NCBI GenBank assembly: GCA_947259195.1
Contig: CAMYLC010000155.1
Coordinates: 140,564 to 197,212, forward strand
Length of the DNA: 56,649 nt
Reading direction: 5' to 3'
Source of the DNA: Thermoanaerobaculia bacterium
GTDB taxonomy: Bacteria > Acidobacteriota > Thermoanaerobaculia > Multivoradales > JAHEKO01
Part shown: positions 25,707 to 34,116 of the stretch, piece after piece
Layout of the letters: each line of letters starts with the position of its first letter
Position numbering within the stretch: the stretch's first letter is position 1
The notes under the pieces: generated by a model
Databases searched by the model: none
Told to the model about the DNA's origin: nothing
What the model saw: the letters and a program-made list of their open reading frames with translations, nothing else
Translations under genes and position numbers: made by a program

Positions 25707-26189
25707 TCAGTACAGATAGGCGACGATGAAGACGCCCAACATGGCGAAAACGAGGGCGAGCCGAGCGGCGATGCTCAAGACCAGTCCTATCCACGCTCCA
25801 GCCCCGGCACGGCTTGCTTCAGCCAGACCCTTCCGGGCCACGAGCTCTCCTGCCACAGCGCCGACAAAGGGGCCGACAACGATACCGACGAAGCCCATGA
25901 ACATGCCGACCAACGCACCCAGGATCGCCCCGATCACTCCCCATCTGCTCGCCCCGAGACGGCGCGCACCGTAGGCACTCGCCAGGAAGTCGATGACGTA
26001 GAACAAGATCGTCAAGATCGCCAGAATCGCCAGGGTCGTCCACCCGACACGGCTGAAATCATCAGCCCAGGCTCCGGCGACCATACCCAGGAAGACCAGG
26101 AGGGCACCGGGCATCACCGGTAGCAGAGTACCGATCAGGCCGATCAGAATCAGGCCGACCGCCAGTCCCCAGAGCAAAACTGCAGTCAT
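25707..26189 (-). CDS. DUF456 family membrane protein
   Basis: 160 residues with about four to five transmembrane helices. The DUF456 pattern is visible: L-I-G-L-I-G-T-L-L-P-V-M-P-G at the start, Y-V-I-D-F-L-A-S-A-Y-G-A-R-R-L-G-A-S, then the Gly-rich G-A-I-L-G-A-L-V-G helix and P-F-V-G-A-V-A-G-E-L. Function unknown. It is the first gene of the minus-strand run and is divergent from the hypothetical gene at 26237, with 47 nt between them. Confidence 0.9.
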   Translation of the reverse strand: MTAVLLWGLAVGLILIGLIGTLLPVMPGALLVFLGMVAGAWADDFSRVGWTTLAILAILTILFYVIDFLASAYGARRLGASRWGVIGAILGALVGMFMGFVGIVVGPFVGAVAGELVARKGLAEASRAGAGAWIGLVLSIAARLALVFAMLGVFIVAYLY

Positions 26190-26236
26190 CGCATACGAGC
26201 CTACCAGAGCAGGAGATGACGTAGGATTGTCGAGCT

Positions 26237-26626
26237 ATGTGCGCAAAGGACACTCACGAGGGGCTGTACTCGACCCTGAGCTTCGGGGATTTCTGGGAAT
26301 GGGTGATGGCGCACCCCGACTGCATCCTTCGAGCGGGCATTCAGAACTCGGTGATCTACGATGACGAGGACTACCACTGGCACCTTGCCCAGGACGGTCC
26401 CGAGATCTTCCTGGTCCAGGTCATCCGAGGCAAACGCCTGGTAGGCGAGTTCGTCGTCTATTCGGACAGCGTCGCCTATGTTCAAACTCTGGCTGGAGAG
26501 CAGGAAGGCGAGGTCCTCTTCGAAGCCCTTGCTGCCGAAGAATCCGCGACCCCTCTGGTCTGCTTCTTTGTCATGTCCCATGGCTTCGATGTCGAGAGGG
26601 GAGACAGCCCCCATCGGGTTCACTGA
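26237..26626 (+). CDS. Hypothetical soluble protein
   Basis: 129 residues, acidic, with many aromatic residues: F-G-D-F-W-E-W-V-M and D-Y-H-W-H-L-A. A mixed alpha/beta core is suggested by I-F-L-V-Q-V-I-R-G and L-V-G-E-F-V-V-Y. No signal peptide or membrane segment. It stands alone between a divergent DUF456 gene and a convergent VOC gene. No family recognised. Confidence 0.7.
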   Translation: MCAKDTHEGLYSTLSFGDFWEWVMAHPDCILRAGIQNSVIYDDEDYHWHLAQDGPEIFLVQVIRGKRLVGEFVVYSDSVAYVQTLAGEQEGEVLFEALAAEESATPLVCFFVMSHGFDVERGDSPHRVH

Positions 26627-26704
26627 ACCCGCTGGTGAGATTGCTCGATCCTGAATCGAGTGGTTGTGGCCTATCTGCGCGGCCTGGCCGCACGCGCCAG
26701 GCCC

Positions 26705-27094
26705 TCAACTGAACGCGAACAGAGCCGCGACCGCGCCGGCTGGGTCCTGAATCACGCAGTAGCGCCCCATCTCTCCCATGTCCTTGGGGCCGGCCAAGAC
26801 GCTACCGCCGAGCTCCTCGCATTTCGCGGCACCCACATCTGCATCTTCAACCGTGATGTAGATCATCCATTGGGCCGGCAAACCAGCGTTGCCTCCCTTG
26901 GCATGACAGATGCCAGCCTTGGGCTCTCCACTTTCCGGCGCTGACATATTGAAATCGTCGTAGTCACCCATGGAGACGGGGCTGTGCTGCCAACCGGTCA
27001 CCGAGGCGTAGAAGTCTCTGATCCCAGGCGCGTCCTCTACCGTCAGATCGATCCAGCCGACCGAACCGATCTCGGGATTCTTGGTCTCTGTCAT
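26705..27094 (-). CDS. VOC (glyoxalase/bleomycin resistance-like) family protein
   Basis: 129 residues with two beta-alpha-beta-beta-beta halves. The first begins G-W-I-D-L-T-V-E-D-A and has F-Y-A-S-V-T-G-W. The second begins M-I-Y-I-T-V-E-D-A-D and ends I-Q-D-P-A-G-A-V-A-A-L-F. Metal-ligand positions are only partly of the His/Glu kind, so it may bind rather than turn over its ligand. ATG 27094 has GGAGG upstream. It lies 13 nt downstream of the S10 peptidase gene on the same strand. Confidence 0.88.
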   Translation of the reverse strand: MTETKNPEIGSVGWIDLTVEDAPGIRDFYASVTGWQHSPVSMGDYDDFNMSAPESGEPKAGICHAKGGNAGLPAQWMIYITVEDADVGAAKCEELGGSVLAGPKDMGEMGRYCVIQDPAGAVAALFAFS

Positions 27095-27107
27095 CAGTCC
27101 TCCGATC

Positions 27108-28649
27108 TCACTGTGGGGGCGTAGCGGCTCGGATGAACTCAGCTACGTCCTGCTTGAATTTTGCGTGGTCTGCTTCGCGTATGTACATCATATGTCCGGC
27201 TGCGTAGTAGGCGATGGAGATGTTCTCCCGCAGCTGTTCCGGCAGGCCGAGATGGGCAACGGAGAAGGGTGTGTCGAAGTAGGGGGTCGCCAGATCGTAG
27301 TAGCCCGAGGTGAAGAGGACCTTGAGGGCGGGATTGCGGGTTACGGCCTGGCGGAGGTCTTCAGATACGTTGACGTACCTGTTGGTGTTCTCGTCCCAGG
27401 TCCAGTCTCGCCACAGCCGAGCCGAAGCTCGAAACTCGAGGTCGGTCTCGTATCCGAGGTCCCGGCGCAGATAGTCGTTCAGTAGGGTGACGTAGCCAAC
27501 GCCGACCGCCTCACTGGCGGGGTCGTATTCGAAGCGCTCACCGGCGGAATCTCGATCGAAGCCGGTAAAACGGGTATCTAGACGCCCGACGGTCTTGCCG
27601 TCTGCGCGCAGGAGCTCCTTGACGAATCTCCAGTTGGCGATTCTCAAATTGGTGCTCTCAACGTATTCCGAGGACAGGCCCGTGTAACGGGCCAGCCTCT
27701 CGCCGATCGACTGCCTCTCGCTCTCGGAGAGCCAGTCACCCTGGATCAGGGCTGCGGCATAGTCGCCGATCGCAAAGGCCTCGACCTCGTCGAGGAAGGA
27801 TCGCAAGTCCCGTGACTGGTCGTCGCCCAGGCGTTGGTGGAACCAGGCGGTGGCGGCGTAGGTGGGAAGGTGGGTGATAAAGGCGGTGTCGTTTCCTGGG
27901 TGAATCTCCTGATTCTGCCAGTTGAGAATGCTGGAGATCATCACGAGACCGTTGAGATACATCCCGTGGCGTTGCTGCAGATGGAGGGCGAGGCCCGCAC
28001 TGCGGGTCGTTCCATAGCTCTCACCGGCGATGAACTTCGGCGAGGCCCAGCGCTCGTTGCGCGTGGTCCAGAGGCGAATGAAATCGCCCACCGACTCGAT
28101 GTCGCCTCGCAAACTATAGAATTTCGTCGGATCGATGCCGGGAGCGGGTCGGCTGTAGCCTGTGCCGACCGGGTCGATGAATACCAGGTCGGTGACATCG
28201 AGAATCGAGTAGGAGTTGGTGACCAGCTGGCCAGGCGGAGGCTTGGGCATCCCCTCCGGGTCGGCAAATACCTTCTTCGGACCGAACGCGCCGAGGTGGA
28301 CCCATACCGCCGCCGAGCCCGGTCCACCATTGAAACTGAAGGTCACCGGTCTTTGCGCAGGACTCGGGACACCTTCCCGCTCATAGGCGACATAGAAGAC
28401 GGACGCCTGAGGCTCTCCCTCTTCGTTGGCGAGCACCAGAGTGCCAGCCGTTGCCTTGAAATCGATCCTCTCGCCATCCAGAACGATGGAGTGATGAGTG
28501 ATGGCACTGCTCTCCTCGGGTTCAATAGGCGCACCCGTCGCATCCGCATCGTGCTCCTTGACCGTCTCCTCTGCCGACAGCGGACACAGAACGACGAGCG
28601 CGAGAAGCAAGGTTGCGGCGAGCAGGTTCATCATGCCGGTTCTGAGCAT
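27108..28649 (-). CDS. Secreted S10 serine carboxypeptidase-like protein
   Basis: 513 residues with an N-terminal hydrophobic signal (L-L-A-A-T-L-L-L-A-L-V-V). The alpha/beta-hydrolase features of family S10 are present: F-N-G-G-P-G-S, F-I-D-P-V-G-T-G-Y-S, the nucleophile S211 in G-E-S-Y-G, the Asp in Y-Y-D-L-A-T-P and the His in A-A-G-H-M-M-Y. Members are usually exported and remove C-terminal residues at low pH. GGAG precedes ATG 28649. An in-frame extension to 28667 is not needed. It forms a two-gene unit with the VOC protein. Confidence 0.92.
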   Translation of the reverse strand: MLRTGMMNLLAATLLLALVVLCPLSAEETVKEHDADATGAPIEPEESSAITHHSIVLDGERIDFKATAGTLVLANEEGEPQASVFYVAYEREGVPSPAQRPVTFSFNGGPGSAAVWVHLGAFGPKKVFADPEGMPKPPPGQLVTNSYSILDVTDLVFIDPVGTGYSRPAPGIDPTKFYSLRGDIESVGDFIRLWTTRNERWASPKFIAGESYGTTRSAGLALHLQQRHGMYLNGLVMISSILNWQNQEIHPGNDTAFITHLPTYAATAWFHQRLGDDQSRDLRSFLDEVEAFAIGDYAAALIQGDWLSESERQSIGERLARYTGLSSEYVESTNLRIANWRFVKELLRADGKTVGRLDTRFTGFDRDSAGERFEYDPASEAVGVGYVTLLNDYLRRDLGYETDLEFRASARLWRDWTWDENTNRYVNVSEDLRQAVTRNPALKVLFTSGYYDLATPYFDTPFSVAHLGLPEQLRENISIAYYAAGHMMYIREADHAKFKQDVAEFIRAATPPQ

Positions 28650-28848
28650 CGCGATCTCCTGAGTCAAAGGCCTGAATCAACGGATTTGGGCTCGGCGTGG
28701 AATCGTAGCAGCACAGCGATCTTCGCGTCGCATGATCTGGAGATTCCGATTCTTGCGCCCGACCTATTGGGGATAGACTGGCGCCAGGGACGAGCGTCGG
28801 AATCGAGATACGCAATCTCGAAGTCCCGGATACCCGAAAGGAAGCATC

Positions 28849-30573
28849 ATGAACTGGATTCGTTGTGCTTTGACCATCGCTGCCCTGATGCCTCTGGTCG
28901 CATGTGGAGCAGGCTCCTCGGATCAGCAGGCCGCCGAGCTGGTGCTTCGTGGCGGCCGAGTCGTGACGGTTGGCGATCAACCCTCAGAAGCAACAGCAGT
29001 GGCGGTTGTCGACGGCTTCATCGGAGCGGTGGGGAGCGACGAAGAAGTTGCTTCCCATATCGGTCCCGAGACTCGCGTCGTGGAGCTCGACGGGCGGCTT
29101 GCCATCCCTGGCTTCATCGAGGGGCACGGCCATTTCTTGGGTCTGGGGGATGCGAAGATGATCCTCGACCTGACGGTCGCCACGAGTTGGAATGAGATCG
29201 TTTCGATGGTGGCGGGCGCTGTGGAGGAGGCTGAGCCTGGGGCCTGGATTCGAGGCCGCGGATGGCACCAGGAGAAGTGGGACCAGGTACCGACGCCCAG
29301 CGTCGAAGGCTCTCCGGTGCACGACTCGCTGAGCGCCGTCAGTCCTGAGAATCCTGTCATTCTGGGTCATGCCAGCGGCCATGCCGCCTTCGCCAATGCG
29401 AAGGCCATGGAGCTGGCGGGGTTGAGTCGTGAATCCCAGAATCCTCCTGGCGGCGAGCTGGTACGTGATGCCGATGGAAATCTGACAGGCCTGCTGCGCG
29501 AAACGGCCCAACGAGCGGTGTCCGAGGCACTCTCTGCTTCGATGTCGCAGCGCGATTCCGAAGAGTTGGAAGCGAATCGCCGCAGGATGGTAGAGCTGGC
29601 TGGCGAGGAGGCTTTGTCGAAGGGCGTCACCAGCTTCCACGACGCAGGTGTCTCCTTCGAAACAATCGACTTCTACAAGAGGCTGGAAGACGAGGCAGCG
29701 CTGCCCGTGCGCCTCTACGCCATGGTGCGGTACCAGAGCAATGAGGAAATGGCGGCGCGGCTGCCGGAGTATCGGATGGTGGCTGATGGCAACGATTTCC
29801 TGACGGTGCGATCGATCAAGCGGCAAATCGACGGTGCCTTGGGTTCGCACGGTGCCTGGCTCCTGGAGCCCTATGAAGATCTTCCGGAGAGCATAGGCCT
29901 CGTTCTCGAACCCGAAGAGGAGATTCTGGAAACTGCTCGGGTCGCGATTCGACACGGTTTTCAGGTCAACACGCATGCGATCGGCGATCGGGCGAATCGA
30001 CGCGTTCTGGACATCTACGAGGAGGTGCTCGAGGCCAACGGAATGCCCGCCGACCTGCGATGGCGAATCGAGCATGCCCAGCACCTGCACCCGGACGATA
30101 TAGGTCGCTTCGCCGGGTTGGGAATCATTGCAGCGATACAGGGTGTGCATTGCACCTCCGATGGTCCCTGGGTCGCGAAGCGCCTCGGCTCGAAAAGGGC
30201 CGAGGAGGGGGCCTACGTCTGGCGTACGTTGATCGACAGCGGGGCCATTCTCGGCAACGGAACGGATGTGCCAGTCGAAGCCATCGATCCAATCGCCAGC
30301 TACTATTCCTCCGTGTCTCGAGTCATGAGGGACGGCGGCGTCTTCTATCCCGATCAGAGAATGACCCGCGAGGAGGCGCTGCGCACCTACACCCTGAACA
30401 ACGCCTATGCTGCGTTCGAAGAGGATCTCAAGGGCTCGCTCCAGGTCGGCAAGCTGGCCGATATCACCGTGCTGTCTGAGGACATCCTGACCATCGACGA
30501 GTCGAGGATTCCGGAGGTTCAGGTCGACCTGACCATCGTCGGTGGGGAAGTCCGCTTCGAACGCTCGCCTTGA
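28849..30573 (+). CDS. Amidohydrolase lipoprotein (YtcJ-like amidohydrolase_3)
   Basis: 574 residues with a lipoprotein signal ending L-V-A-C. The amidohydrolase core has V-L-R-G-G-R-V-V-T at its start, the metal site G-F-I-E-G-H-G-H, S-F-H-D-A-G, N-T-H-A-I-G-D-R-A, I-E-H-A-Q-H-L and the C-terminal L-G-N-G-T-D with P-V-E. These match the YtcJ/N-acyl amidohydrolase group. The lipoprotein form suggests action at the outer surface or periplasm; the substrate is unknown. GGAAGC precedes ATG 28849. A 227-nt leader-like gap separates it from the next gene. Confidence 0.92.
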   Translation: MNWIRCALTIAALMPLVACGAGSSDQQAAELVLRGGRVVTVGDQPSEATAVAVVDGFIGAVGSDEEVASHIGPETRVVELDGRLAIPGFIEGHGHFLGLGDAKMILDLTVATSWNEIVSMVAGAVEEAEPGAWIRGRGWHQEKWDQVPTPSVEGSPVHDSLSAVSPENPVILGHASGHAAFANAKAMELAGLSRESQNPPGGELVRDADGNLTGLLRETAQRAVSEALSASMSQRDSEELEANRRRMVELAGEEALSKGVTSFHDAGVSFETIDFYKRLEDEAALPVRLYAMVRYQSNEEMAARLPEYRMVADGNDFLTVRSIKRQIDGALGSHGAWLLEPYEDLPESIGLVLEPEEEILETARVAIRHGFQVNTHAIGDRANRRVLDIYEEVLEANGMPADLRWRIEHAQHLHPDDIGRFAGLGIIAAIQGVHCTSDGPWVAKRLGSKRAEEGAYVWRTLIDSGAILGNGTDVPVEAIDPIASYYSSVSRVMRDGGVFYPDQRMTREEALRTYTLNNAYAAFEEDLKGSLQVGKLADITVLSEDILTIDESRIPEVQVDLTIVGGEVRFERSP

Positions 30574-30600
30574 GCGCCGGTATCGTCGTCGGGCACCACT

Positions 30601-30659
30601 ACCCCAAGGGGTGGGGCAGGAGCGGTCAATCGGAGTGGGGGAATCCGAAGGCCTGCCCC
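30601..30659 (+). repeat. Two inverted repeats in the gap before the DUF5916 gene
   Basis: ACCCC-AA-GGGGT (30601-30612) is a tight palindrome. It is followed at once by GGGGCAGG (30613-30620), which pairs with CCTGCCCC (30652-30659) over a 31-nt loop. The second could end transcription after the amidohydrolase or act in a leader; no U-run follows. AGTATTTC (about 30663) and GAAATACT (about 30741) form a further, more distant pair. Confidence 0.4.
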
Positions 30660-30800
30660 AGTAGTATTTCCGTGGCACTGCCGCGGCGATTCCCGGTCCG
30701 AGCAGAGTCGATTCGAGGCTTTCGTCGAACTCGAGGTCCGAAATACTCCCCGCTGATCACCCCCTGCGTATCGAGGCCGTTCCAAGAACTGGAAAACCGT

Positions 30801-33020
30801 TTGAATCGCTGTTCTTCGAGATCGAGGTACTTCATTGGCATGGTGATGACTGGAATGGCGATCGCATCGTCGCCCGGTCTCCTGGCGCAGTGGATCGAGC
30901 CCAGCGAACGGCCTACCTTGGTGCCGATTCCTGTGGATACGGCTCCAACTCTGGACGGCGATGTGTTGGGCGACCCGGCCTGGGAGGGCGCTGAGCCGGC
31001 AGTGGACTTCTGGCAGACCAGGCCTTACGAAGGGCAGCCCGCGACCGAGAAGACCGAGGTGTACGTCGTCTTCACCGCGGATACTCTCTACTTCGCAGTG
31101 GTGTGCTACGACCGCACCCCGGAGAACATCATCGTGGCCAGTAGCCGTAGGGACTCCTCGCTCGAAGAGACTGACAGCTTCCAGTTGATCCTGGATACCT
31201 ATCGGGACGAGAAGACCGGTTTCGTCTTTGGCACCAACCCGGTGGGGATTCAGTACGACGGCCAGGTGGCGCAGGAAGGAGAAGGCGGCGGTCTTGGGAC
31301 TTCTGGTGGCTTCAACATCAATTGGGACGGTGATTGGGATGTCCAGGCAGAGATCTCGGATATCGGTTGGAGTGCGGAGTTGGCAATTCCGTTCCGGACC
31401 CTGCGCTATCCGAGAAACATCTCTCAAACCTGGGGTGTCAACTTCCAGCGAAATATCCGCCGCCGCAACGAGCAGGCTTACTGGTCATCGCTGCCGCGGC
31501 AATACGACCTTTATCGACTCTCCATGGCAGGTTCTCTGGAGAACTTCGAGGTGCCGCGGCAGAACAACCTGAAGATCTTGCCCTATGTTCTTGGAACCGG
31601 AACCCAGGAGGGTTTGGAGAATGCGCCGACCGAGAATGACGGCAATGTCGGTTTGGACATCAAGTACAGCTTGACTCCGAGCCTGACACTCGATGGAACC
31701 ATCAACACCGATTTTGCCCAGGTCGAGGTGGACGAGCTGCAGATCAACCTGGACCGCTTCAATCTGTTCTTTCCCGAAAAGAGGCCCTTCTTCCTCGAGA
31801 ACGCGGGTTACTTCACCGTTGGGGTGCCGCAGGAGGTCGAGCTCTTCTACAGCCGCCGCATCGGACTCGGACCCGACGGTGAGATCGTGCCTATCGACTG
31901 GGGCCTGCGCATGTCAGGCAAGGCGCGGGATCACTACAACATCGGCTTACTGTACATGCAGACCGACGAAGTGACGGATGTGACGCCCGAGAACCAGTTC
32001 GGTGTGGTTCGTCTCAATCGGGATCTGCCGAATCGCTCGGGAATTGGCGGTACCCTCGTCAGTCGACGGGGCAGTGGCAGCCTGGCGGACGAAGACTACA
32101 ATTGGACGTACGGTGTGGACGGACGCTGGGGAATCGGACAAAACGGCCTGATCGACGGCTTCGTGGCGCAGACAGACACGCCTGGGCTGGACGGCGACGA
32201 TTACTCATTCAGGTTGGGGGGCTCCTACGATTCAGAGAGATGGAGCCTCACGGCTGGATACACCGAGGTCGCCGACAACTTCAATCCCGAAGTGGGCTAC
32301 CTGACTCGGACCGGGTATAGAAAGCCCGATGGGTTCCTGATGCGCACCATACGTCCGACAGACCTGTGGGGCTTGCTCGAGCTACGACCTCATGTCTCGT
32401 ATCGGGGCTATTGGAACTACGACGGGTTTCAGGAAACGGGCTTTCTCCATATCGACAACCACTGGGAGTGGCGCAACGGTTACGAGGTCCATACCGGAAT
32501 CAACTTCACCCGAGAAGGACTGCTGGAGCCGTTCGAGATTGCCGACGACGTGACAGTTCCGCCAGGAACGTATGACAACACCGAGGCGCAGATCGTCTTC
32601 TACACGAATCAGGGAGCGCCGGTGGCCTTTACGGCTCGGGTCGTGGCTGGAGGTTTCTTCAACGGTGACCGCTTGGCGCTTTCGCCGACGTTTCGATTCC
32701 GCATTGGCGACACCTTCAACACCGAGATCGGCTGGCAGTACAACGACATCGATCTCGATACAGGCGCCTTCGAAACCAACCTCGGCTTGCTCCGCGTCTC
32801 GTACTCCTTCACCCAGAAGATCTTCGTTCAGGGGCTACTGCAGTACAACGATCGCGCAGATATCTCGGTCACCAATCTCAGGTTTGGGTGGCTGACGCGA
32901 GCCAGCGCCGGTCTGTACCTCGTCTACAATGAGATCCGAGACATCCAGGGTGCCGGCACCGGGATACCCGGACGCAGCCTGACGCTCAAGTACAGTCACC
33001 TTTTCGATCTTCTGCACTGA
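30801..33020 (+). CDS. DUF5916 / family 9 carbohydrate-binding-like outer-membrane barrel protein
   Basis: 739 residues from TTG 30801, where a signal peptide begins (S-R-S-R-Y-F-I-G-M-V-M-T-G-M-A-I-A-S then L-L-A-Q). ATG 30840 is an alternative. Residues 25-200 look like a CBM9-like beta-sandwich: L-D-G-D-V-L-G-D-P-A-W-E-G-A, L-Y-F-A-V-V-C-Y-D, W-S-A-E-L-A-I-P-F-R-T-L. The remainder has alternating strands with the family motif F-P-E-K-R-P-F-F-L-E-N and many aromatic girdle residues, suggesting a beta-barrel. Such proteins are common in Bacteroidota and Acidobacteriota and of unknown function, possibly substrate uptake or hydrolase anchoring. Confidence 0.88.
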   Translation: MNRCSSRSRYFIGMVMTGMAIASSPGLLAQWIEPSERPTLVPIPVDTAPTLDGDVLGDPAWEGAEPAVDFWQTRPYEGQPATEKTEVYVVFTADTLYFAVVCYDRTPENIIVASSRRDSSLEETDSFQLILDTYRDEKTGFVFGTNPVGIQYDGQVAQEGEGGGLGTSGGFNINWDGDWDVQAEISDIGWSAELAIPFRTLRYPRNISQTWGVNFQRNIRRRNEQAYWSSLPRQYDLYRLSMAGSLENFEVPRQNNLKILPYVLGTGTQEGLENAPTENDGNVGLDIKYSLTPSLTLDGTINTDFAQVEVDELQINLDRFNLFFPEKRPFFLENAGYFTVGVPQEVELFYSRRIGLGPDGEIVPIDWGLRMSGKARDHYNIGLLYMQTDEVTDVTPENQFGVVRLNRDLPNRSGIGGTLVSRRGSGSLADEDYNWTYGVDGRWGIGQNGLIDGFVAQTDTPGLDGDDYSFRLGGSYDSERWSLTAGYTEVADNFNPEVGYLTRTGYRKPDGFLMRTIRPTDLWGLLELRPHVSYRGYWNYDGFQETGFLHIDNHWEWRNGYEVHTGINFTREGLLEPFEIADDVTVPPGTYDNTEAQIVFYTNQGAPVAFTARVVAGGFFNGDRLALSPTFRFRIGDTFNTEIGWQYNDIDLDTGAFETNLGLLRVSYSFTQKIFVQGLLQYNDRADISVTNLRFGWLTRASAGLYLVYNEIRDIQGAGTGIPGRSLTLKYSHLFDLLH

Positions 33021-33043
33021 TTCTGAACAACGAGGTTTGCATC

Positions 33044-34093
33044 ATGAGTTGGACAAGTCGATTGTTTCTCACGCTCGTACTGGGATGCCTCTCGTCGATC
33101 CTGCTCGTGGCCGCTGAGGCGGACAGCGGCAAGATGAGAGTCATCGCGGGTACTGGCGAGGCAGGTTTCGAGGATGGCTCGCCCGGCGCCTTCAACAAGC
33201 CGATTCGCCTGGCTCCCTATGGTGAAGGAGCCGTGCTGGTCGCCGACATCTTCAATCATGCCATTCGCGTGGTGAACGTCGACGGGACAGTCACGACGAT
33301 CGCCGGTGGCCCGGATCGAAAGGGATTCGCGGATGGCACAGCCGAGGTGGCGCGGTTCGCTTCGCCGCACGGAGTGGCGATCTCCCGAGAGGGTCTGATC
33401 GCGGTGGCAGAAGCCGAAAATCACACGATTCGTCTACTGACTCCGGTCCTCGGTGCGGACAACCAGGGTCCAGAAGGCTACGTCATATCCACGCTCGCCG
33501 GGGTGCCAGGTAGTGGAGGAATGAAGGACGGCCCGGCGGCTGAGGCCCTGTTTCAATCGCCCCATGCTGTTGCCTGGACTCCAGATGGGGACCTCTTGGT
33601 AGCCGACATCGGTAATGCGAGGATTCGACGCCTGCGCTCTGCCCTGGTCCAGACTGTAGCGGGTAGTGGAGAGGTCGGTCGGCAAGACGGCGAGGGTGTG
33701 GAGGCCTCATTTCACTACCCGATGGACATAGCCCTGGCGGCCGACGGGACGCTCTGGATCGCCGATGCCGGTTCACACAGCGTGCGATCGCTCGATCCGA
33801 CGGGATCTGTCTCGACCTTGGATCTGACGAGCGGCATCGACACCCCCCACGGCATCGCTGTTGGGCCTGATGAAGTCCTCTACTTGGCAGAGATGGCGAG
33901 GCACCGAATCCTGGCGGTGAATCCAGACGGTGAAGTTACGACCGTTTGCGGCACCGGCAAGGCGGGTTCGGGTCCCGGAGAGCTGAATCGTCCGGCGGCG
34001 GTTCTGGTACATGGCGGCGTCGTATGGGTTGCCGATCTGGACAACCACCGGATCGTGATTTGCCAGATACCTGCGAACGACACAGGGTCCTGA
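33044..34093 (+). CDS. Secreted NHL-repeat beta-propeller protein
   Basis: 349 residues with a signal peptide (L-F-L-T-L-V-L-G-C-L-S-S-I-L-L-V-A-A). Repeats of the NHL type follow, such as F-N-K-P-I-R-L-A, V-L-V-A-D-I-F-N-H-A-I-R-V-V, F-Q-S-P-H-A-V-A-W-T and L-W-I-A-D-A-G-S-H-S-V-R, probably one six-bladed propeller. GAGG lies before ATG 33044. It is 23 nt after the DUF5916 gene and probably co-transcribed. Propellers of this kind serve as binding platforms; the ligand is unknown. Confidence 0.9.
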   Translation: MSWTSRLFLTLVLGCLSSILLVAAEADSGKMRVIAGTGEAGFEDGSPGAFNKPIRLAPYGEGAVLVADIFNHAIRVVNVDGTVTTIAGGPDRKGFADGTAEVARFASPHGVAISREGLIAVAEAENHTIRLLTPVLGADNQGPEGYVISTLAGVPGSGGMKDGPAAEALFQSPHAVAWTPDGDLLVADIGNARIRRLRSALVQTVAGSGEVGRQDGEGVEASFHYPMDIALAADGTLWIADAGSHSVRSLDPTGSVSTLDLTSGIDTPHGIAVGPDEVLYLAEMARHRILAVNPDGEVTTVCGTGKAGSGPGELNRPAAVLVHGGVVWVADLDNHRIVICQIPANDTGS

Positions 34094-34116
34094 GGTTCGG
34101 CGGAGAGGTTCCGTGC

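Noticed and set aside
28984..30678. 564-codon minus-strand frame opposite the amidohydrolase
   Set aside because: Shadow frame; the plus-strand protein has all metal-site motifs and a lipoprotein signal.
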